From positions 2,046,001-2,110,000 of the forward strand of contig NZ_CP112880.1 of the NCBI RefSeq assembly GCF_028747205.1: a stretch of DNA of 64,000 nucleotides, read 5' to 3'. This DNA is from Streptomyces sp. CA-278952 (GTDB lineage: Bacteria > Actinomycetota > Actinomycetes > Streptomycetales > Streptomycetaceae). A program made the position numbers and the translations under genes. Below the pieces are notes generated by a model. It did not search any database and was not told the origin of the DNA. It saw nothing but the letters and a program-made list of their open reading frames with translations. This document shows, in pieces, positions 7,281 to 15,648 of the stretch; positions within the stretch are counted from its first letter, which is position 1; each line of letters opens with the position of its first letter.

Positions 7281-8351
7281 TCAGTACACCGTCACGCCGT
7301 ACGCGGAGAGCGCCTCGGTGACCGGCTGGTGGATGGCCGAGCCCGCGGTGCCCGAGCAGCCGGAGCTGCCGGAGTGGATGCCGAGGGCGACGGATCCGGC
7401 GAAGTGGGCGCCGCCGCTGTCGCCGCCGGCGGAGCAGGCGGTGGTGCGGACCATGTTGTAGACGGGCCCGTCGCCGTAGTTGACGGTGACGTTGACGGCG
7501 GTGACCGTGCCGGAGGTCACCTTCGTGGTGGATCCGCTCTTCCTGATCGCCTGGCCGACGACGGCGTTGGCGGCGGAGGAGATGTCCTGGGTCGAGCCGT
7601 TGTAGAGGTCGACGGTCCCGGCGGGCGACGAGCCGTTCGTGTAGCGGACGATGCCGTAGTCGTTGGTCGGGAAGCTGGTGCCCTCCCGGACGCCGACGAC
7701 CGAACCGCCCGAGCCGGCCGACCAGTTGGCGGAGATGTTGGTGCAGTGTCCGGCGGTCACGAAGTAGCGGGCCCCGCCCTTGGTGACGTTGAAGGCCGCC
7801 GAGCAGCGGCTGCCGCCGCCGTAGATCGCTCCGCCGCCCAGCACCTCGCGGTGGAAGACGCCCGGTACGCGCTTGATGTCGACCGCGCCGTCGAGCCGTT
7901 CCGCGACGGCTTCGAGACGGGCCATGTCCCGTGCGGAGACGGAGGAGTCGGCCTCGACGGCGACCCGGTTGGTGCGCGGGTCGACGCCCCAGGAGGTGCC
8001 GGTGATCTTGGCCTCGGCCTCCAGGGTCTCCATCGCGGCGTCGAGCTGGGCGGCGCTGCGGGCCACCCGGCGGACGGTGGCCCCGGTGGCGCGGGCCTGC
8101 TCCTCCGCCCGGTCGGTGGTGACGGTGACGACCAGGTTCCCGGTCTTCGCGTCGAGGTAGGTGCCGGCGGCGGCGGCCCCGAGCTGCCGTTCGACGGCGG
8201 CGTCGAGCGCGTACGCGGACGGCGCGGGGATCGCCGAGGGGATGGGCGCCACCGGGGCGTCGGCGGCGGTGGAGGGGGCGGCTCCGAGTCCGAGGGCGCC
8301 GGCGACGAGCAGCAGGGAAACACCGAGGCGCGCGCGGGAGTTGCGTCTCAT
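7281..8351 (-). CDS. Secreted chymotrypsin-like serine protease, S1 family (streptogrisin type)
   Basis: 356-residue prepro-enzyme. Residues 1-30 are a Sec signal peptide (MRRNSRARLG followed by a hydrophobic core and an AA site). Residues about 30-170 form an alpha-lytic-protease-type prodomain that acts as a folding chaperone and is cleaved off. The mature part (about 170-356) carries the triad: His in TAGHC, Asp in NDYGIVRY, Ser in GGDSGG, plus paired cysteines (SRCSAAF with GHC; TTACSAGG with SSGCSGTAG). It matches S. griseus protease A/B/C relatives. It is probably monocistronic, with a 200-base divergent promoter region shared with the nitroreductase gene. The ATG is preceded by AAGGAGCT. 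Confidence 0.92.
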   Translation of the reverse strand: MRRNSRARLGVSLLLVAGALGLGAAPSTAADAPVAPIPSAIPAPSAYALDAAVERQLGAAAAGTYLDAKTGNLVVTVTTDRAEEQARATGATVRRVARSAAQLDAAMETLEAEAKITGTSWGVDPRTNRVAVEADSSVSARDMARLEAVAERLDGAVDIKRVPGVFHREVLGGGAIYGGGSRCSAAFNVTKGGARYFVTAGHCTNISANWSAGSGGSVVGVREGTSFPTNDYGIVRYTNGSSPAGTVDLYNGSTQDISSAANAVVGQAIRKSGSTTKVTSGTVTAVNVTVNYGDGPVYNMVRTTACSAGGDSGGAHFAGSVALGIHSGSSGCSGTAGSAIHQPVTEALSAYGVTVY

Positions 8352-8552
8352 GGGGGGAGCTCCTTCTGGGTGACGTGTGGGGACGTACCGAGAAGAAATT
8401 TGACATGCTCATTACTTATCCCACAAGACCGCGTGCCCGGGGCGCCGGAGGCGGACAGCCGGTCCCGCTCAGCGGACACTGACCGGGACCGGTCCCGCGC
8501 CTGTCCGAAGCCCCGCTTCCCCCGGGCCTCCCCCACCGCGCACACTGCGGCC

Positions 8553-9263
8553 ATGTCCGACTCGACGCCCACGCCCCGGCAGTGGTCGCCCATCCATGGC
8601 GATCCGTACCGTCCCGCGCCCTACCGCCCCGAGCGGATCGCCCCGGAGGAGTCGCTCGCCCGCGCCGCCCGGCTGCGGGAACGCATGGACGAGCGCAGGA
8701 CCGTCCGCGCCTTCTCCCCCGACCCTGTCCCCGAGCAGGTGGTGCGGGACGCCATCGCGTGCGCGGCCACCGCCCCCTCCGGCGCGCACCAGCAGCCGTG
8801 GACCTTCGCCCTGGTCAAGGACCCCGAGGTCCGCCGCCGGATCCGGGAGGCCGCCGAGCACGAGGAGAAGGTGAGCTACGACGGGCGGCTCGGCGAGGAG
8901 TGGCTCGCGGCGCTGCGCCCGCTGGGCACGGACGCGGTGAAGGCCCATATGACGGACGCGCCCGCCCTGATCGTGGTGTTCCAGCAGCGCTACTGGCTGG
9001 GTGAGGACGGCACGAAGCGCAAGCACTACTACGGGGACGAGTCGGTCGGGATCGCGGTGGGCATGCTGCTCTCCGCGCTGCACCTGTCCGGACTCGCCGC
9101 GCTGATCCACACCCCGAGCCCGATGCGCTTCCTCGGCGAGGTCCTGAACCGGCCCGAGAACGAGAAGGCGTTCGCCGTGATCCCCGTCGGCTATCCCGCC
9201 GACGACTGCGAGGTCCCCGACCTGGTGCGCAAGTCGCTGGACCAGGTGCTGGTGGAGATCTGA
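8553..9263 (+). CDS. Nitroreductase-family flavoprotein
   Basis: 236 residues. Nitroreductase-fold proteins bind FMN and use NAD(P)H to reduce nitro compounds, quinones or halogenated phenols. Visible motifs: ERMDERRTVRAFSPDPVP with the FMN-phosphate-contacting RR(T/S)xRxF, then ATAPSGAHQQPW (FMN contact), and SVGIAVGMLLSALHLSGLA, leading to PSPMRFLGEVLNRPENEKAF and a PVGYPA end motif. The pattern is closest to the iodotyrosine-deiodinase/BluB-like branch. It is divergent from the S1 protease and convergent with pruA, separated by a strong hairpin. No substrate can be inferred from context. Confidence 0.85.
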   Translation: MSDSTPTPRQWSPIHGDPYRPAPYRPERIAPEESLARAARLRERMDERRTVRAFSPDPVPEQVVRDAIACAATAPSGAHQQPWTFALVKDPEVRRRIREAAEHEEKVSYDGRLGEEWLAALRPLGTDAVKAHMTDAPALIVVFQQRYWLGEDGTKRKHYYGDESVGIAVGMLLSALHLSGLAALIHTPSPMRFLGEVLNRPENEKAFAVIPVGYPADDCEVPDLVRKSLDQVLVEI

Positions 9264-9323
9264 GAAGCAGCGGAGAAGCCCGGACCGGCCCGGCCCGGCC
9301 CCGATAACAGGAGACACATGGAA

Positions 9324-9363
9324 ACCGCCCCCCGGCCGGCAGGGGGGCCGGTCGGGGGGCGGT
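9324..9363. terminator. Strong hairpin between the nitroreductase gene and pruA
   Basis: Near-perfect 14-bp stem (ACCGCCCCCCGGCC with GGTCGGGGGGCGGT, one mismatch) and a GC-rich loop between two convergent genes, serving both directions. Confidence 0.7.
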
Positions 9364-9434
9364 GCTCTGGAGGGTCTTCCGTCGCCGGGAGACCCCGGGT
9401 CCGGGGCGTCGTGCTGCGGCGCCCCGGGAGGGCG

Positions 9435-11066
9435 TCAGCCCTGGTGGGGGTAGGTGTAGTCGGTCGGCGGGACCAGCGTCTCCTTGATGGCCCGGGTCAG
9501 GGTCCAGCGCTGGAGGTTCTGCGGGGCGCCCGCCTTGTCGCAGGTGCCGGAGGCACGGCCGCCGCCGAAGGGCTGCTGGCCGACGACGGCGCCGGTCGAC
9601 TTGTCGTTGATGTAGAAGTTGCCCGCGGCGTAGCGGAGCTTGTCCATCGTGTACGCGGCCGCCGCGCGGTCGCCCGAGATGACCGAGCCGGTCAGCGCGT
9701 AGTCGGAGACCGACTCCATCTGCTCCAGCATGGCGTCGTACTTCTCGTCCTCGTAGACGTGGATCGCGAGGATCGGGCCGAAGTACTCGGTCGTGAAGAC
9801 CTCGCTCCCGGCGTCGGAGCACTCGATGACGGTCGGACGGACGAAGTAGCCCACCGAGTCGTCGTAGGTGCCGCCCGCGACGACGGTGCACGCCGGGTCG
9901 GACTTCGCGCGGTCGATCGCGGCCTTGTTCTTGGCGAACGAGCGCTCGTCGATGACGGCTCCGATGAAGTTCGTCAGGTCGGTGACGTCACCCATCGTGA
10001 TCGAGTCGACCTCGGCCGCGAACTCCTCCTTGAAACCGGAGTTCCAGATGGAGGCCGGGACGTACGCCCGCGAGGAGGCCGAGCACTTCTGGCCCTGGAA
10101 CTCGAAGGAGCCGCGGGTCAGCGCGGTCTTCAGAATGGCGCGGTCGGCGCTGGGGTGCGCGACGACGAAGTCCTTGCCGCCGGTCTCGCCGACGAGCCGC
10201 GGGTAGGTGCGGTACTTGGCGATGTTGTTGCCGACCGTCTTCCACAGGTGCTGGAAGGTGGGGGTCGAGCCGGTGAAGTGGATGCCGGCCAGGTCGCGGT
10301 GGTTCAGCGCCACCTCGGAGACGGCGATGCCGTCGCCGGTGACCAGGTTGATGACGCCCTTGGGCAGCCCGGCCTCCTCCAGGAGCTGCATCAGCAGCAC
10401 GGCGGCGTGGGTCTGGGTCGGGGACGGCTTCCACACCACGACGTTGCCCATGAGGGCGGGGGCGGTGGGGAGGTTGCCCGCGATGGCCGTGAAGTTGAAC
10501 GGGGTGATCGCGTAGACGAAGCCCTCCAGCGGGCGGTGGTCCATGCGGTTCCACACGCCCGGGGAGTTCGCCGGGGGCTGCTCGGCGAGGATCTGGCGCG
10601 CGTAGTGCACGTTGAAGCGCCAGAAGTCGATGAGCTCGCAGGGGGTGTCGATCTCGGCCTGCTGGGCGGTCTTGGACTGACCGAGCATGGTGGAGGCGGC
10701 CAGCGTCTCGCGCCAGGGGCCGGCCAGCAGCTCCGCGGCGCGCAGGATGATCGCCGCGCGGTCGTCGAAGGCCATCGCGCGCCAGGCCGGAGCGGCGGCC
10801 AGGGCCGCGTCGATGGCGTCCTGGGCGTCCTGCTCGGTGGCGCCGGCGAAGGTGCCGATGACGGCCTGGTGGTTGTGCGGCTGTACGACGTTCACACGCT
10901 CGCCGCCGCCCATCCGCTTCTCGCCGCCGATGGTCATCGGCAGGTCGATCGGGTTCTCGGCGAGCTCCTTGAGCTTCAGCTCGAGGCGGGCGCGCTCCGG
11001 GGAGCCCGGGGCATAGGAGTGAACCGGCTCGTTGACCGGCGCGGGGACCTGGGTGACGGCGTCCAT
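9435..11066 (-). CDS. pruA: L-glutamate gamma-semialdehyde (1-pyrroline-5-carboxylate) dehydrogenase
   Basis: 543 residues, an ALDH-superfamily enzyme of the monofunctional P5CDH type. It oxidises glutamate semialdehyde to glutamate with NAD+, completing proline breakdown. Catalytic features: the GETGGKDF motif with the general-base Glu, FEFQGQKCSASSRAYVP with the nucleophilic Cys (about residue 325), and FTGSTPTFQHLW for cofactor binding. The C-terminal PFGGGRASGT motif is typical. It lies 80 bases downstream of the proline dehydrogenase gene on the same strand, so the two form the proline-utilisation operon. The ATG is preceded by AAAGGAGACAAGG. Confidence 0.95.
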   Translation of the reverse strand: MDAVTQVPAPVNEPVHSYAPGSPERARLELKLKELAENPIDLPMTIGGEKRMGGGERVNVVQPHNHQAVIGTFAGATEQDAQDAIDAALAAAPAWRAMAFDDRAAIILRAAELLAGPWRETLAASTMLGQSKTAQQAEIDTPCELIDFWRFNVHYARQILAEQPPANSPGVWNRMDHRPLEGFVYAITPFNFTAIAGNLPTAPALMGNVVVWKPSPTQTHAAVLLMQLLEEAGLPKGVINLVTGDGIAVSEVALNHRDLAGIHFTGSTPTFQHLWKTVGNNIAKYRTYPRLVGETGGKDFVVAHPSADRAILKTALTRGSFEFQGQKCSASSRAYVPASIWNSGFKEEFAAEVDSITMGDVTDLTNFIGAVIDERSFAKNKAAIDRAKSDPACTVVAGGTYDDSVGYFVRPTVIECSDAGSEVFTTEYFGPILAIHVYEDEKYDAMLEQMESVSDYALTGSVISGDRAAAAYTMDKLRYAAGNFYINDKSTGAVVGQQPFGGGRASGTCDKAGAPQNLQRWTLTRAIKETLVPPTDYTYPHQG

Positions 11067-11146
11067 GGTTGCCTTGTCTCCTTTGGTGTCGGCGGGGATG
11101 GGTGTGTCGGCCGTGGCCGGTTCAGCCCCGGGTCGGGGCCGGGCGC

Positions 11147-12073
11147 TCAGCCCTTGGTGAGGATCGAGCGGCCGAAGAACAGCAGGTTGGCCGGCTTCTC
11201 CGCGAGGCGGCGCATGAAGTATCCGTACCAGTCGGTGCCGTACGCCGTGTAGACGCGCATCCGGTGGCCCTCGGCCGCGAGCCGGACGTGCTCGTCGCTG
11301 CGGATGCCGTACAGCATCTGGAACTCGTACTCATCCAGTTTGCGCCCGGCCTGGCGGCCCAGCTCCTGGGCGATGGCGATGAGACGGGGATCGTGGGACC
11401 CGATCATCGGGTAGCCCTCGCCCTCCATCAGGATCCGGGTGATGCGGACGTACGCCTTGTCGATCTCGGCCTTGTCCTGGTACGCGACGGAGGCGGGCTC
11501 CTTGTAGGCGCCCTTCACGATGCGTACCCGGCTGCCCGCGGCGGAGAGCCTGCGGGCGTCGTCCTCGGTGCGGAACAGGTAGGACTGGATGACGCAGCCG
11601 GTCTCCGGGAAGTCCTTCCGCAGCTCCTCGTGGATGGCGAACATCGAGTCGAGGGTGGTGTGGTCCTCGGCGTCCAGGGTGACCGTGGTGCCGATGGCGG
11701 CCGCCGCCTCGACGACCGGGCGCACGTTGGCGAGGGCCAGCTCGTGGCCGCCTTCCAGCGCTTGGCCGAACATGGACAGCTTCACGGACATCTCGGCGCG
11801 GGTGCCCAGGCCGAGGTCCTTCAGACGCTCGACGAGCTCCAGGTACGCGTCACGGGCGGCCTCGGCCTGCGCGGGGGTGGTGATGTCCTCGCCGACGACG
11901 TCGAGCGTGACCTCCAGGCCCTTGTCCGCGGCGTCCTCCACGATGGGCACGACCTGGTCGACGGTCTCCCCGGCGATGAAGCGGTCGACGACCTGCTTGG
12001 TGCCGGGCGCGGCCGAGACGAACCGGCGCATCTTGTCGCTGCGCGATGCGGCGAGAATCACGGGACCCAGCAC
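11147..12073 (-). CDS. Proline dehydrogenase (monofunctional, FAD-dependent)
   Basis: 308 residues from GTG at 12073, chosen because GGAGGTGCCCC precedes it at the right distance; an in-frame extension to 12199 has no such site. The enzyme oxidises proline to 1-pyrroline-5-carboxylate and passes electrons to the quinone pool through FAD. Evidence: a (beta/alpha)8 PRODH barrel with VTLDAEDHTT, CVIQSYLFRTEDDAR, VRIVKGAYKEP, GSHDPRLI, and the C-terminal YEFQMLYGIR and YGTDWYGYFMRRLAEKPAN, which hold proline-binding arginines. It is first gene of the put operon, divergent from a PucR regulator. Length and domain content match the short actinobacterial form, not the PutA fusion. Confidence 0.93.
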   Translation of the reverse strand: MLGPVILAASRSDKMRRFVSAAPGTKQVVDRFIAGETVDQVVPIVEDAADKGLEVTLDVVGEDITTPAQAEAARDAYLELVERLKDLGLGTRAEMSVKLSMFGQALEGGHELALANVRPVVEAAAAIGTTVTLDAEDHTTLDSMFAIHEELRKDFPETGCVIQSYLFRTEDDARRLSAAGSRVRIVKGAYKEPASVAYQDKAEIDKAYVRITRILMEGEGYPMIGSHDPRLIAIAQELGRQAGRKLDEYEFQMLYGIRSDEHVRLAAEGHRMRVYTAYGTDWYGYFMRRLAEKPANLLFFGRSILTKG

Positions 12074-12217
12074 GGGGCACCTCCACGAATGTACGGACGA
12101 AGAGCCGTAACGGTACGAACGTGAACGGACCGGTACGGCACGGATAACCACCGTGAAATCTAGGGACCGCTCCGATCCTGTGCCATCGACACCTGTCACG
12201 CATCCGTGGCCGCCATC

Positions 12218-12233
12218 TCAGACATCTGTCTGA
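12218..12233. promoter_or_regulatory. Palindromic candidate operator in the put/pucR intergenic region
   Basis: TCAGACA-TC-TGTCTGA, an inverted repeat with perfect 7-base arms and a 2-base spacer. It lies 16 bases upstream of the PucR-type regulator's GTG and about 145 bases upstream of the proline dehydrogenase start. In B. subtilis a PucR-family protein, PutR, activates the put genes, so a PucR site here is plausible. The position also suits autoregulation. Confidence 0.5.
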
Positions 12234-12249
12234 AGAAAGGTGCGAAGGG

Positions 12250-13413
12250 GTGCAGAATGGCGGAGTGACAGGCGATTACCAGGAACTGGTCGACGAGATC
12301 TCGGCCCTCCTCGACGCCCCGGCCACCCTGGAGAACCGGGATTTCGGCCTGGTCGCCTTCGGAGCCCACGACAGCGACGACGACTCCGCGATGGACCCGG
12401 TCCGCACCCGGTCGATCCTGACCCGGCGCTCCACGCCCGCCGTGCGCGCCTGGTTCGAGGGGTTCGGCATCACCCGGGCGACCGGGCCCGTCCGGATCCC
12501 CGCCGCCCCCGAGGCCGGGGTGTTCCGGGACCGCGTCTGCCTTCCCGTACGCCATCGGGGCGTCGTCCTCGGTTACGTCTGGCTCCTCGACGCCGACCCC
12601 GGCCCGACCGACGAGCAGTTGACCGCCGCGATGGAGGTCGCCGCCCGGATCGGGGCGCTGCTCTCCGACGAGGCGCGGGCGGGCGCCGACCTGTCGCGGG
12701 AGTTCGGCGCGGTGCTCACGGCGGGCCCCGGCCGGCAGCGCGACACCGCCGTCGCCGCGCTGGGCGAGGCCCTGGGGCCGGACGCGGCGGGGCTGCACAC
12801 GGTGGTCTGCGTGACCCCGTGGGCGGACGACACGCCCTCGGTACGGGGGGTGGGCTCGGCGGCCGCCCTGGCGACGGTCGCCGCGCCGGGGGGAGCCGGG
12901 CCACTGTCGCTGGCCGCGCTCGTCCGGCTGCGCGCGCCGGACCGCCTCGACCCGGCCCTGAGCGCCGCGGACCGGTTGCGCACCGATGCCGGCCCGGCCG
13001 CCACCGGGGGGATCGCCACGCCGCGCCGGGGCCTGGACGAGCTGCCGGTCTCCTGGCGCGAGGCCACGGCGGCGGCCCGCGCGGCACGGGCCGAGAGCCG
13101 CCTCGGCCCGGTCGCCCGGTGGTCGGCGATCGGCCCGTACCGTCTGCTGACCGCCCTCCCGGGCACCGGCGACACCCCCGGGGACCCGGCGGTCGCCCCG
13201 CTGCTGACCTCGCCGCACCGGGAGCTGGCGCACACCGCCGAGGTGTTCCTGGACTGCGCGGGCCAGGCGGGCCGGACGGCCGCCGCGCTGGGCATCCACC
13301 GCCAGACGCTCTACTACCGGCTCTCCCGGATCCAGCAGATCACCGGCCTCGACCTGAACGACGGCGAGGACCGGCTCCTGCTGCACATGGCGGTGAAGCG
13401 GGCCCGGCTGTAG
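12250..13413 (+). CDS. PucR/CdaR-family transcriptional regulator, probable proline-catabolism activator
   Basis: 387 residues from GTG at 12250 (AAAGG site upstream; GTG at 12265 is a close alternative). The N-terminal about 140 residues look like a GAF-like sensory domain ([20 protein letters not shown]). The C-terminus is the PucR helix-turn-helix: [22 protein letters not shown] then [22 protein letters not shown], with the hallmark HRxTLxYRLxRI. It is divergently transcribed from the two proline-degrading genes, the usual arrangement for a pathway-specific activator. A palindrome sits between them. The effector is probably proline, by analogy with Bacillus PutR; not shown by the sequence. 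Confidence 0.85.
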   Translation: MQNGGVTGDYQELVDEISALLDAPATLENRDFGLVAFGAHDSDDDSAMDPVRTRSILTRRSTPAVRAWFEGFGITRATGPVRIPAAPEAGVFRDRVCLPVRHRGVVLGYVWLLDADPGPTDEQLTAAMEVAARIGALLSDEARAGADLSREFGAVLTAGPGRQRDTAVAALGEALGPDAAGLHTVVCVTPWADDTPSVRGVGSAAALATVAAPGGAGPLSLAALVRLRAPDRLDPALSAADRLRTDAGPAATGGIATPRRGLDELPVSWREATAAARAARAESRLGPVARWSAIGPYRLLTALPGTGDTPGDPAVAPLLTSPHRELAHTAEVFLDCAGQAGRTAAALGIHRQTLYYRLSRIQQITGLDLNDGEDRLLLHMAVKRARL

Positions 13414-13432
13414 GGGGCGCCCGGCGGGCCCG
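13399..13432. terminator. Possible overlapping terminator between convergent pucR and uppS-like genes
   Basis: Two copies of CGGGCCCG (13399-13406 and 13425-13432) face each other across 18 bases at the junction of two convergent genes. The first copy lies inside the last codons of the regulator. Confidence 0.4.
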
Positions 13433-14215
13433 TCACTTGCCGAAGCGGCGTTCCCGGTTCGCGTACGAGCGCAGCGCGCGCAGGAAGTCCACGTGCCGGA
13501 AGGCCGGCCAGTAGCAGTCCACCCAGTGCATCTCGGCGTAGGCGGACTGCCAGAGCAGGAAGCCGGACAGCCGCTGCTCCCCGGAGGTGCGGATGATGAA
13601 GTCCGTGTGGTCGGCGACGGGCGAGTAGAGGTGCCGGGAGATGTCGTCGATCCCGAACCGGGCGACCAGTTCGGCCGGGTCGCCGCCGGCCGCGATGTGC
13701 TCCTCGAAGGCGCTCTTCACGGCGTCGACGATCTCCCGCCGGCCGCCGTAGCCGACCGCCACGTCCACCTTGAGGCCGCCGCGCCCGGCCGTGGCGGCGG
13801 TGGCCTCCTTGAACACCCGGGCGCTGGCGCCGGGCAGCATGTCGAGCGAGCCGATCGCCCGGACCTCCCAGTCGCGGCCCTCGGCGGTGATGTCCCGGAC
13901 GGTCTCCTCGATGACCTCGATCAGCGGGCCGAGCTCTTCGGCGGGGCGGCCCAGGTTGTCGTCGGAGAGCATGAAGAGGGTCACGTGCTCGATCCCGGCG
14001 GCCGTGCACCAGCCCAGGAACGTGGTGACCTTGGCGCCGCCCGCCCGGTAGCCCTCCCGGACGTCCGTGTGCCCGGCCTTCCGGGCCCAGCGCCGGTTGC
14101 CGTCGACCATGATCCCGACGTGCTGGGGGCGCGGCAGGCCCACCAGGGTGGCGGCGAGCCGACGCTCGTACACCGCTTCGATCGGCCGTCGGAGGAACAG
14201 GGGAAGCAGCTTCAT
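13433..14215 (-). CDS. Isoprenyl transferase (cis-prenyltransferase, UppS family)
   Basis: 260 residues. Condenses isopentenyl diphosphate with an allylic primer in cis configuration to make polyprenyl diphosphates used as cell-wall lipid carriers. Motifs: HVGIMVDGNRRWA near residue 32 with the catalytic Asp, FMLSDDNLGRP (a variant of the usual S-x-x-N-W region), VAVGYGGRREIVDAV, and C-terminal DFIIRTSGEQRLSGFLLWQSAYAE for diphosphate binding. VDGNRRWAR and the SDDN variant are typical of the second, actinobacterial type of the family; which chain length it makes (C15 or C50/55) cannot be read. Convergent with the PucR gene. Confidence 0.92.
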   Translation of the reverse strand: MKLLPLFLRRPIEAVYERRLAATLVGLPRPQHVGIMVDGNRRWARKAGHTDVREGYRAGGAKVTTFLGWCTAAGIEHVTLFMLSDDNLGRPAEELGPLIEVIEETVRDITAEGRDWEVRAIGSLDMLPGASARVFKEATAATAGRGGLKVDVAVGYGGRREIVDAVKSAFEEHIAAGGDPAELVARFGIDDISRHLYSPVADHTDFIIRTSGEQRLSGFLLWQSAYAEMHWVDCYWPAFRHVDFLRALRSYANRERRFGK

Positions 14216-14297
14216 GGGCCCACTCCATCACAGGACCGCCCGTGCCGGAGGACCCCGCCGGCGGGCCCGGACGCCTCGGGCGTGTTCCGGCCGGTCC

Positions 14298-14828
14298 TCA
14301 CAACGGGCTGTCCTCGTCGTCCGGTTCGGTGATCGGACGGTCGCTGACCAGGGCGGCCAGCACCAGGGGCGCGTCGCCGTCGCTGTGCCCCACGGTCAGG
14401 GCGATCCACCGGCCGTCGGGGGCGAGAGGCCCCCAGACCACCAGGTCTCCGTACAGGTCTGCGGTGAACAGCGCCTCGAACAGAGGCTCCACGGGCGCCC
14501 CGGCCTCCCACCGCAGCAGCGCCACGTGCAGCCGCACCGGCCGGTGCGGGCCCCAGTGGTCGTCCAACATCCGTGCCAGCAAGGCCAGATGGCCCTCGGC
14601 GGCCTCCACGGCTTCGTTCCACTCGGGGGCGTACACACCGGTGAGTGAGTGCCCCTCCCAGAGCGGCACGATCCGGAAGCCCTCCCCGACGGTGACCGTC
14701 CACTCGTCGGTGGCCGGGTCGCTCTCGGCGGCGGTGGGGCCGGTCGCCGGTACGGGGGCGGCGAGGAGCCCGGCCACCTCCGCCGCCGCGCGCTCCGCGT
14801 CGAACTCCTCGCCCGCCCGGGAGCTCAC
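14298..14828 (-). CDS. Hypothetical protein coupled to the immunity gene (third gene of toxin cassette)
   Basis: 176 residues, acidic, no signal peptide or membrane segment. The family is not recognised. The fold looks alpha/beta with WTVTVGEGFRIVPLWEGH, LLARMLDDHWGPHRPVRLHVAL and DLVVWGPLAPDGRWIALTVGHSDGDAP. Its ATG overlaps the stop of the preceding immunity-like gene by four bases (ATGA), so the two are translated together. Position directly behind a toxin-immunity pair suggests a second immunity protein or an accessory factor, but this is inference from position only. A gap of 82 bases separates it from the cis-prenyltransferase. Confidence 0.65.
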   Translation of the reverse strand: MSSRAGEEFDAERAAAEVAGLLAAPVPATGPTAAESDPATDEWTVTVGEGFRIVPLWEGHSLTGVYAPEWNEAVEAAEGHLALLARMLDDHWGPHRPVRLHVALLRWEAGAPVEPLFEALFTADLYGDLVVWGPLAPDGRWIALTVGHSDGDAPLVLAALVSDRPITEPDDEDSPL

Positions 14829-15529
14829 AGGGCCGCCCGGTCCATCGGGCGGGGCAGCGGCGCCAACGCCCCCGCCTCGAGCAGCCGCCGGTACACCCGC
14901 ACCACGCCCGCACTGTCGCCCGGGGCCGCGATGCTCAGCAACTCCCCGCCGCCGGGCTGGGGTTCACGGACGACCCCCAGGTCTTCGGGGACGAGGGCGG
15001 CGCGGGCCGGGGAGAGATAGCCGGTCCGGCCGACGACCGGGTCGCCGACGGAGTAGCCGGCGTCGTCCTCCAGCGCGTCCAGCACGTCGTCGTCGCTCAC
15101 GTCGCCGAAGTCCGGCTCCCACACCCGGGCGACGAGCGACAGGAGCGCCTCCTCGGGGACCACGGCCTCGTCCGGGGCGTGCAGGATGATCGCGAGCGAC
15201 TGGAGCAGGAACTCCGGCGCCCCGCCGGCCAGTCCGCTGACCTCGGCCTCCCAGCCGCGCGCCCCGGTGCCGACGAGCCGCAGCCCGGTGCCGGTGAGGT
15301 CCGACCAGTCGGCCGCGCTCTGGGCGGTGCGGACCGCGTCGAGCAGGGCGTCCCCGTCGGGGGTGAACGCGGTGGCGGGGCCGTTCCCATGGACCTGACT
15401 CCAGGCGTCGGCCGCCTGCGGGACCAGCTCGGCGAACCCGTCGAGGGTCCGCAGCCACCGTTCGGCAAGCGCCTCGGCCGGCTCCGGCCGGGGACCCCAG
15501 AAGCCCCGCACTACACGTCGCATGCTCAT
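14825..15529 (-). CDS. Imm52-like immunity protein, probable partner of the adjacent nuclease toxin
   Basis: 234 residues from ATG at 15529, preceded by GGAGGAGAG; a longer frame upstream lacks such a site. The start MSMRRVVRGFWGPRPEPAEA followed by a helix (LAERWLRTLDGFAELVPQA) and AWSQVHGNGP resembles the Imm52 family. This family is known next to Tox-REase-5 toxins, for example the TseT/TsiT pair of Pseudomonas aeruginosa. It has no signal peptide, so it would protect in the cytoplasm. It lies 119 bases downstream of the large toxin-like gene and is coupled to a third gene by an ATGA overlap. The family assignment rests on pattern memory and genomic partner; moderate confidence. Confidence 0.6.
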   Translation of the reverse strand: MSMRRVVRGFWGPRPEPAEALAERWLRTLDGFAELVPQAADAWSQVHGNGPATAFTPDGDALLDAVRTAQSAADWSDLTGTGLRLVGTGARGWEAEVSGLAGGAPEFLLQSLAIILHAPDEAVVPEEALLSLVARVWEPDFGDVSDDDVLDALEDDAGYSVGDPVVGRTGYLSPARAALVPEDLGVVREPQPGGGELLSIAAPGDSAGVVRVYRRLLEAGALAPLPRPMDRAAL

Positions 15530-15648
15530 CTCTCCTCCGTCGGCCCGGCCACAGCGCACGGTCCCCCGGCCGGACGGCGGCCGGGATCACCACGCGTGCA
15601 GGCTACAAGGCGCCCCCAGGACGAGGACGGCATGCGTCCCGGCGCGGC

